NCBI RefSeq assembly: GCF_037975245.1
Contig: NC_092567.1
Location: 19,474,876-19,538,875, forward strand
From: Apostichopus japonicus
Lineage: Eukaryota; Echinodermata; Holothuroidea; Aspidochirotida; Stichopodidae
Reading direction: 5' to 3'
Length of the DNA stretch: 64,000 bases
This document shows positions 56,256 to 64,000 of this stretch, one piece after another (position 1 is the stretch's first letter; every line of letters starts with the position of its first letter). Below the pieces are notes generated by a model that saw only the letters and a list, made by a program, of their open reading frames with translations, had not been told where the DNA came from and searched no databases. The translations under genes were made by a program, and so were the position numbers.

Positions 56256-59200
56256 GTGAGCATTACATGCGTACATTTGTTAACCACAATGACATTAATT
56301 TAAGAGAATATGTATCTAGTTTGTAATATTTATTGTCCTTAAACTGCCTACTGTCTAAACGTTTCTTTTTTATAAGTGTTTGTAGAAAAGTACACTGGGT
56401 CTACAATTGTATTACCTAGATAAAAGAAGAACTATATGGACATAGGTGGAAGATGCATGTTGTATATTTACTTGTTCTACTTACTACAGGTAAAGGGCTG
56501 TTTGCAGACAAAAGCTTCTCAACAGGCGAATTTTTGGTGGAATACAAGGGGAAGTTGGAAGCAGCATCTAACTATGAAAATGTTGATGACCTGACATATG
56601 TTTACTATTTTGTTGATGGGAGGAAGGAGTTGTGGTAAGTAGGTCAAATGTCTTGTAATACCTCTACTCATTCCACAGCAGCTTCTACTTGAATTGGATA
56701 TGGTGTGTACTAAGCAGCATAAAAATGTGTTATAGTATCAGGACCAAAGTAAATTTCCTTTCATATTATTAAATAAATGTTGTAGTTCTTTGAATAAACT
56801 CAATTTGTGTAGCATTCCCTTCCTCATACCACATCATCTTATCACCCAGTGCTGTAGGAATCAAGTCCTTTTGTTGTGGACTAGGACTCAGACCTGGGAT
56901 GTCTTGCAGTCAGACTTGTCTCGGACTTCAGATCCCCTGGACTAGGTCTCAAGTCTGAGTCGAGATGTATTCCACATTCTGTATGTCAGTATAGTAGGAG
57001 TTAACACATATGGCCACACAGTGGACCTTCACTAATTGATTGTATTATTGTAAGTGAAGAACTATGTAAACGATTGTGGTGCCAACTGAAGTTGTAGGTT
57101 TCATCAGTAGATGATTGCAAACAAATAATTTGACTTATTATTACCAGTGCATTCACAACATTTACTTTCTTTCAGTGTTGATGCAACTTTGAACCATTGC
57201 TTAGGGAGATATGCAAATGATGCATGGAAGAGTCCCAATGCCAAAGTATTAAAGATTCTCATAGATGGCACTGCACACCTTGTTTTGGTAGCAAGGTGTG
57301 ATATCCTTCCTGGTGATGAAATTCGATATGATTATGGTAGAAAAGATGCACCATGGAGACAAGTTAGACAACAGGTATGTAACTTGACATGCTACAATGA
57401 CTAACACTGTATACTTAAACATCCTTTTTATTTACTTTTGTACATTACTCATTCTTTTCAAACATGTAGGAATGTTTCTTGAGGAGACTTTTCAAACAAC
57501 AACAAAATTCCAAGTTTCCTGTTGAGTAGGATACTTCAGGTAAAAATGTTACAATTCATGTTCATTGTAGCATATTGCACATATATTGTGTGGCATGTAC
57601 TTCATTTTGCAGATCATAGCCACAAAATGGATGGTTTTTTGTGCATGTCTTTGTGATATTCTTTAGTTTTATGTCTTTTTCAATTTCATGGAATTTCTTA
57701 GCTTCTTAATTTAACTATATTCACTTTTTCTCCTACAGAGTTTAGGAGTTAATGAAACTGACAAACCTAGTTCATTAGGTTCTAATGGGGAACATACTGA
57801 GGAAAGTGATAGCACTGATAAAAATACTATTAGAAAACAAACTGCTACAGCAAGCAATTACCAAAAAGAAATACCTAGTACAACAGAAACATGTGAAAAT
57901 GAGAGTGTAAGTTTCAAAAGAGATACTGAAGAAGTGGTCAATGAATTGTTACTTTCTCTTGACAACACTTTATTTGGTAAAGCTGCTAAGGAGGCAACCT
58001 CAGATACATCTAGTGCAACACATACTAACGGGGAAGCAAGTGAGAATGGAGCTCAGACAGATAAAGCTAACAAGGTGGTGCATTCAAACACATCTAGTTC
58101 CAGTAAGAATGAAGCTCAGACTGAAAACAACAAGCTGGCTTACTCAGACACATCTAGTACACCACATGTTCTTAAAGAAGCTAGTATGACTGAAGCTCAG
58201 ACACACTCAGACATGCCCAGCTCAGCAGTTGCATCTAATAAGAAATCTAGTATAAATCAACCTGAGAGTGATAATGCTAGCAGGCAGACACAACGAGACA
58301 CAGGCAGTTCAACAATCACTTCTCATAGGGAATCAATTCCTAATGAAGCTCAGAACGATAAAGCTAAAAGTCAGACACAATCAGATACATATGTTTCGAC
58401 AATAACAAGTAGTTGTGAAGCTATTATGAGTGAAGTTCAAACACAAAAAGCTAATACCCAGACACAATCAGAAACTTCTAGTTTAGCAATTACTACCAAT
58501 AGCGAAGCTAGTATAAATGAAATCCAGACTGATAATGCTAGTAGGCAGACACAGCCAGACGCAGACAGTTCAACAATTGCTACAAATAGTAAAGCTACAA
58601 TGAGTGAAGTTCAGAAGGATAATGCTAAAAGGCAGACACAATTAGATGTATGTAGTTCCACAATTACAACTAGTTGTGAAGCAGGTATCAATGAAGTTCA
58701 GACACAATCAGAAACGTCCAGTTTAGCAATTAGTACTGATAGCAAAGCTAGTGTAAACGAAATCCAGACTGATAAAGCTACCAGGCAGACACTTCATACT
58801 TCCTTTGCAGAAAGCAATGCTCAAGATAAAATTGTTGTAAAAGATATTTTCAGGTTTGAGTTTATTCCGGAGAGTCCTGTAAGGCAGGCTGCATCATCGG
58901 TAATAGATATCAGTAACATTTCATCAACGTCCCGTGACTCAATTGACATTTCAAACAGCTCTCGATGGCTTCGTACCAAAACAAAGACTTGTACTTATGT
59001 TGAAACATCTAGTAGTGAAGACAGTGGCAGTGAATACAATGAATCAGACGATAGATACGAATCTGAGAGTGATTCCTCTGATACCTCTTATGTGATACCT
59101 GTCCAGAACAAAATTTCATCTTCTAAGCCTGTAAGTCCATCACCACAGGTCTTTTCTAACATTGTCTCATCAACTTCTAATTCAGGCAGTGAAGTCAATG

Positions 59201-62200
59201 AAGAAGGTAGTAAAGAGGAGCAAAATGTCTTTGTGAGGACAACTAATAATGAAGGTAGTAGGACGTGGGACAAAGTAGACTACTGCATCTTTTGTGAGGA
59301 GAGCAAGTCAAAACTATCCCAACATATTCAAACACAACACAAAAATGAATCTGAAGTCATTGATTGGATACAGACAAAAGACAACAAACTTAGGATACAA
59401 AAGTTGAAGAAAATGCGGAATATTGGGAATCATAGGCACAACTGTAAAGTTTTAAGAGAGGGCAAGGGGGAACTTATTGTAACATACAGGCCATCCCCAT
59501 CAGGTTATCCTGCAAAGCCAAGTGACTATGGCCCATGTCCTAACTGCTATGCTTACCTAGTCAAAAGAGAAATGTGGAAACACAGATGCCCTGAAAAAGT
59601 ACCACAAACTCAGAGGAGGAAAGTTATCCAGAGTAGTAATTTATTGCTACCTGCTACTGTGTCAACAGACATGTCACAGCATCTACAGCGGGTACTATCA
59701 TCTATGAAATCAGATTCAGTTGCTAGATGTATTAAAAGTGATGCCCTTATTGTTGAAGTTGCAAGCAAAGAATGTTTTAAGCTTGGACATAATTCTGAAC
59801 AAGATAGTTACATTAGAGAGAAACTTAGAGAACTGGGGAGACTAGTTTTACAGCTGAGAGAGACTTTTGGTGATGAAAATGCATCTTTGTTGGATTTTAT
59901 AAACCCTGAAAAATTTCAACAAGTCCTCAAGTCAGTTAGGACTATGTGCGGATTTAGTGACAGCTCTCACACATACATCAATCCAAGTCTGGCCCTGAAA
60001 GTAGGTCATACTTTGAAAAAAGTTTCCACTGTCGTGAAAGGCCAGGCATTAGAAAGAGGTGATGACATATTGTTTCAAAGAGCCAGTGGTTTTCTTGATC
60101 TGTGTGGGATTCGTTGGACTGAAGAAATATCAAGCCATGCTCTTCGTACACTTTATCAAAGGAAACGGAATAGTCCACAGCTTCTTCCGCTTACTTCTGA
60201 TATTGTCTGTTTAGCCAACTATACCAAAAGTGTGGCAGCTAAACAATTGTCAATTTTGCAAAACAAAGGCTTGTGTAAACAAGATTTGCATTCAGCATGG
60301 GTCAAACTAGCTGAAGCAACCCTGACAAGGGTTATCACTTTTAACAGACGTAGACAGGGTGAGGCATCAAAACTGAAATTAGTTGACTACAAAAGCTGCT
60401 CAATAGGTGCCAAAGAAACAGCATTAGAAGAAACATTAACAACATTTGAGAAAACTCTATGCAAGTCTTTGAGCCGTGTGGAAATTGTAGGTAAAAGAGG
60501 CAACACAGTTCCTGTCATTCTTACAAGTGATATGAGAACACAGATTGACATGCTTGTAGCAACAAGAGATCAAGCAGGCATAAGTGCTGACAATCCCTAT
60601 GTCTTTGCCAGAACATGTTATGGGTCACTGAGCTTCATTCGGGGGGCTGATTGCCTGAGAAAACTTTCTGAGACATCTGGAGCAGATAAGCCAGAAACAT
60701 TAAGATCTACACGTTTACGCAAACACATTGCTACAGTTTCTCAAATTCTACATCTTGATGAGAATGAATTAGAAGTACTTGCAAAATTCATGGGTCATGA
60801 TATCCGAACACATAGAGCCTACTATCGGTTGCCAGATGAAACAATGCAATTAGCCAAGATGACTAAGTTTCTGCTGAATCTAGAGAAGCCAGGTTCATTA
60901 ACAGAAATGAAAGGAAAATCTTGGAAGGACATGCAAGTCAGTGCAAATGAAGGTAAGTTTTTTTTTTTTTTAAATAATATATTGACAAAAGTTTCAATGT
61001 AAATTGCTTGAATATAGTTTATGTCTATTTAGGATGAGATATTAAATAAATGCAATCATAAATGTGATCAAACCATCTTGGTAGCTATTTTGCCTTAATG
61101 TTCATTGCCAGAAGGTTTCAGACAGAAGGTTTCAGACCTGTAAATCCAAACAGGATAAAGCTAGCACTAACAAAAAATTTAGTGGTATGCGAAACATGTA
61201 TGCAATTTGTTGGATTAAGAATATTTTTTATCATGAAGCGATTATGTGTGGCATTGCGAGATCAGGTCTGATATCACTAATCAGTTGGTCATGTACTGAT
61301 GCCAATGCATATTTCTATTCAGTTTGAACGTTTGGTAAAATCTAATTTGATGAAGCTGTATAGAATTGTATTTACAGTGACCAATCTCATAATGACTATG
61401 TGTTTTGTGATTTTATAGAAGTTGTAGAGGACCCTGGTGATGCTGATAGTAATGATGAATGTTCAGATGCAGATGTTGAGGATAATGCTGCAGCACAGGA
61501 ACTACAGGAACCAGAAGCAATGCTAGAAGAAACTGGTGAGTGTTTCTATTTTATACAACACCTAATTATATTCCGGCCATTTGATTGGTCAATTGCTCGT
61601 CGATTGCATGCAAAATCCGCTCTATTGCACTCTATGAAATAGAACCATGGGTTATACTTTTTTGATAGCACTTTTTTTCAATGGTAAGAGAGCAGAGAAA
61701 CCTGTCTTTCCAAAACAATCTGTTGCATGAGTGCATTTTACATCCAATTATATCCAAATTTGAAGGTGTTGTATAAAACAAATAATGCATGGTTTCCATT
61801 CGTGCAATAGTGCAAATATTTCAACTCATGAAATATTTGCACTATTGCACTCATAACCATTCATTATTTGTATAACAATGAATGCAAGTAAAGTCAATCT
61901 CATAACAAAGCAATATTCACATATGTAGTGTAGTGGGAATATGTAGTGGGAATGAAATGTTGTTAAAAGCAAGGTGATTACTTCCCCTTGTTTCCAATTA
62001 ATCAAATCATTTACACTTCTGATGGTTAGTATGTTAAAAATATTAATTTTAGAGATATGTTTGTGATTACAGATGATAATGCATTCAAGGTTCGCAGTAC
62101 TACAAGCTCTTCAAATGTGCCACAAAAGACTACAAAGAGGAAAGCCTGGAGCACGGATGAAAGGGACGCCATAATGAAGCATTTTTCAGGGCTGATCTTA

Positions 62201-62335
62201 CGGAACAAGCTTCCTGGCAAAACTGAGATTGAGAGTGTAATGGTAAAAGAGAAATCTCTTCATTCTAGGTCATGGAGGAACATTAAGGATTTCTGCAGAA
62301 ATTGTATTGTCTCAAAATCAAGGAAGCTGCATTGA
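56147..62335 (+). CDS. SET / zinc finger / tyrosine recombinase-like / SANT fusion protein
   Basis: Six exons (56147-56255, 56490-56634, 57176-57374, 57739-60952, 61419-61535, 62073-62335) join in phase to 1348 codons. Residues about 36-146 form a KMT5A-like SET domain: GKGLFADKSFSTGEFLVEY, ELCVDAT, GRYAND, DEIRYDYG. In the usual NHS motif the His is Asp here. Residues about 250-500 are 31-residue S/T/Q-rich repeats, followed by an acidic Ser-rich stretch. Zinc fingers lie at C667-C670-H680-H685 and C751-C754-H766-C768. A tyrosine-recombinase-like domain follows: R1023 (RQGE), K1070, TRLRKHIAT with R1145, MGHD with H1171, and HRAYYRLP with Y1179 or Y1180. The tail (about 1280-1340) is a SANT/Myb-like module. 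From memory, similar uncharacterised proteins with this domain set are numerous in fish. Whether this is an active element, a relic or a host gene is open. Confidence 0.88.
56490..56634 (+). CDS. SET-YR gene exon 2
   Basis: First half of the SET domain, GKGLFADKSFSTGEFLVEYK to GRKEL. Donor GTAAGT, phase 2; the next codon, Cys of CVDAT, is split. Confidence 0.92.
57176..57374 (+). CDS. SET-YR gene exon 3
   Basis: Second half of the SET domain: VDATLNHCLGRYANDAW, HLVLVARCDILPGDEIRYDY, then RQVRQQ. Acceptor TTTCAG, donor GTATGT. Confidence 0.93.
57470..57529 (+). CDS. Possible alternative last exon (SET-only isoform)
   Basis: After the acceptor ACATGTAG, 19 codons in the right phase for exon 3 (ECFLRRLFKQQQNSKFPVE) end in TAG. 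Use of this exon would give a 170-aa protein with only the SET domain. It could equally be chance. Confidence 0.3.
   Translation, partial: ECFLRRLFKQQQNSKFPVE
57739..60952 (+). CDS. SET-YR gene exon 4 (repeats, zinc fingers, recombinase domain)
   Basis: A single 3.2-kb exon covering residues 152-1222. It opens in frame before any ATG (SLGVNETDKPSSLGSN), after acceptor CTACAG, so it is not an independent gene. Donor GTAAGT. Confidence 0.93.
58030..58800 (+). repeat. In-frame 93-bp (31-aa) coding repeat
   Basis: About eight diverged units with the pattern NE-QTD-A-RQTQ-D-SST-T-SEA (for example INEIQTDNASRQTQ, MSEVQKDNAKRQTQ, VNEIQTDKATRQT). Rich in Ser, Thr and Gln, presumably disordered. Confidence 0.85.
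61419..61535 (+). CDS. SET-YR gene exon 5
   Basis: Acidic linker EVVEDPGDADSNDECSDADV to AMLEET. Acceptor TTTATAG, donor GTGAGT; phase 1 at both junctions. Confidence 0.82.
61546..61880. repeat. Nested inverted repeats, MITE-like
   Basis: A perfect 22-nt arm pair (61802-61823 and 61829-61850, loop ACTCA) sits in a longer imperfect palindrome with 'acaaataatg' facing 'cattatttgt'. A further 'ttttatacaacacc' at about 61549 is mirrored at about 61766. It starts 11 bp after the donor of SET-YR exon 5. Confidence 0.75.
62073..62335 (+). CDS. SET-YR gene terminal exon (SANT/Myb-like)
   Basis: TTKRKAWSTDERDAIMKHF and SWRNIKDFCRNCIVSKSRK, ending KLH and TGA. Tryptophan spacing and charge fit a SANT/Myb-like helix bundle. 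Acceptor GATTACAG. Confidence 0.88.
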
Positions 62336-62404
62336 GAGTGGAATATTGTTTTCTGACATGCAGTAGTGCAGCAACACATCGATGTCTTAAATGCAAATTG
62401 ATGC

Positions 62405-62410
62405 AATAAA
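62405..62410 (+). terminator. Poly(A) signal of SET-YR gene
   Basis: AATAAA 70 nt after the stop codon. Confidence 0.6.
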
Positions 62411-64000
62411 AGAGAAAAAACACAACATTCAGCAAATACTTTCTATCCTGGAACTATGTTTATTTTCCCTCACAGTGTTCTTTGAGTTTGGATTCTTTTT
62501 ACCTCTCATTGTTTAAGAAGTACCATTTGTTGTATAAGAAGCATTTTTTTAAAGTCACTTTTGGATTATTATGTTGTAGGGCAGTGACTTTGAAACTTTT
62601 AACAAATCCAATCTCTATGTGTACTGTACTCATAGTCTTGTCATGTGCATGAGCTCAACTCTTTACTGTGAGTACACCCTGTTTAATTCTTTCCAAAGTT
62701 ACTTCAACATGGTTTTAACTTGAGATCAGAACATTGCTACCAATTTAAAAAAAAAAAAATCCTCAAAGTAATTTTCAATTGGCGTTAAAAATGATTTATA
62801 TTCTTTGAATCTTTGTAGTAACAGTTGAATATTTTGAACAAAATGTTCTGGTCTATTGATAATAGTTTATCACACCTGATGTTGTGTTCTTGCAGAACCT
62901 CAATCATTGTGTAGCGTATAGCATATGTTTGTCAGTTTCAAGGACTTAAACTTCTTTCTAGACCTATTTTGTGCATTATTCATGCAGGGTCAGTTATAAC
63001 AGTGTTCATTCCTATTTACTTCACATGTTGTCATTTGTTACATAAGTGGTGTATTTTAGCCTTCAAAAAAGAAGTATGTTTTTGTATAGATTGTAAAAGT
63101 ATTAAGGAAGGTATATTTGATTTTGAGAAAACGTACAAGATTATCAGTAAGTATAAAGGGGCTTCTCAGTGACCAAGACCTGCCCTCCCATGAAATATGT
63201 ACTTTACTTGTCTGATAAAACAGATTCTTTTTAGTCACCATGTTCTACAAAGTTTGATATAAAGGGCTCCTTTTTCATCACCAAAAAATAGCTAAAACTG
63301 GCAAGAAGGTATGGAACAGACTTGAAGAAGAAATGTTAGTGTTTATTCTAACCTACCTCTCATCACTTAATCTACTCTTTAATTAGTCTCCTTTTTATAT
63401 TTTAACACGTTATACCACTTGTTTTATTGTTCATTTTAGAGAAAACATGTTTGTGTTTGAGTCACCTTTATGTTCGATCTTCTTTCTTTTCTATCGTAGT
63501 AAACACTAAAGCAAACTTCAAGGTTCAGTGGAGTACAACCAATACTTATCTGTCCCTCCTAAACATAATATATGGCAATACAATTTTTCATGGTATAAGA
63601 AATGCACTGATTCCTCGATTTGATGTTATGATAGGCTCGATAGCTAGTCAAGTGTATATGCTATTCAATAGTCAGTACTTCCTTGGATGGTATATGGACT
63701 TCTGAAGTTTCATCAATGAAAAATATTCCATGTTTCGGTTGTATTAGGAGTACATTGATTACTATATTCATGAACCCAAATGAAGAGTTTTTCTCGATTG
63801 TCGGGTGAATTTCTCAAGTTTACACACTGTTTAAATTATGACAGATACATATAGGTTAGCCGAAATAGTGTAAGCATTGAGTCGCATGTATATGGGTATA
63901 TCTATTATATCATCCATTCGTGTATGCTCCTCTGAATACAAACTGCTGTCCGACAAATTAGCCCCATGTCCGTTGACATAAGAAATACCTAGACTCCTCG
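62411..64000. other. Intergenic, no gene recognised
   Basis: AT-rich sequence after the SET-YR gene. Open frames at 62969 and 63427 show no domain. A single CCTCGATT near 63614 resembles the motif array at 55303. Confidence 0.5.

Noticed and set aside
57934-61002. The 1022-aa open frame as a stand-alone intronless gene
   Set aside because: The frame opens at 57739 after a good acceptor and has no suitable ATG near its start. It joins the SET exons in phase, and its last 17 codons after 60952 are intron.

Overview
This is animal nuclear DNA: AT-rich, with small exons separated by long introns, GT-AG splice sites throughout, many short non-autonomous transposons, long (TA)n tracts and many poly-G/poly-C runs. 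The proteins look like an invertebrate deuterostome, most likely an echinoderm such as a sea cucumber. That placement is an inference from overall character, not proof. I could assemble five genes exon by exon, and in each one every exon junction keeps phase.

Layout. (1) 6349-18449, minus: the first 198 codons of DNAI7/CASC1, an axonemal dynein intermediate-chain-associated protein, in six exons. The rest of the gene is not seen and probably lies beyond position 1. (2) 18450-24025: a transposon-filled spacer holding a nested pair of DNA transposons and a scrambled Ty3/Gypsy-type retrotransposon. (3) 24026-25107, plus: ETFRF1/LYRM5, a complete two-exon gene. DNAI7 and ETFRF1 are head to head, as they are in human. 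(4) 31236-39103, plus: a complete eight-exon 5'-nucleotidase of the NT5E/CD73 family (557 aa). It has a signal peptide but no GPI-anchor signal, and it is changed at several substrate-contact positions. (5) 44464-47859, minus: complete NAPE-PLD (365 aa) with a predicted non-coding 5' exon near 51495. (6) 56147-62335, plus: a complete six-exon gene of 1348 codons that joins a KMT5A-like SET domain, a 31-residue repeat region, two zinc fingers, a tyrosine-recombinase-like domain and a C-terminal SANT/Myb-like module.

The last gene is the most unusual object here. Its domain order suggests either a Crypton-like mobile element that captured a histone methyltransferase domain, or a host gene domesticated from one. 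A cluster of inverted 10-bp motifs lies upstream of it.

The neighbouring genes do not form one pathway. They cover ciliary dynein assembly, mitochondrial electron-transfer flavoprotein control, extracellular nucleotide metabolism and N-acylethanolamine lipid signalling. Mobile DNA dominates the spaces between them: at least five hAT-type MITEs can be delimited with 8-bp target duplications, one of them inside another element. A U2-snRNA-like pseudogene lies at 42037. An 84% identical partial copy of NT5E exon 4 lies one intron downstream of the original.
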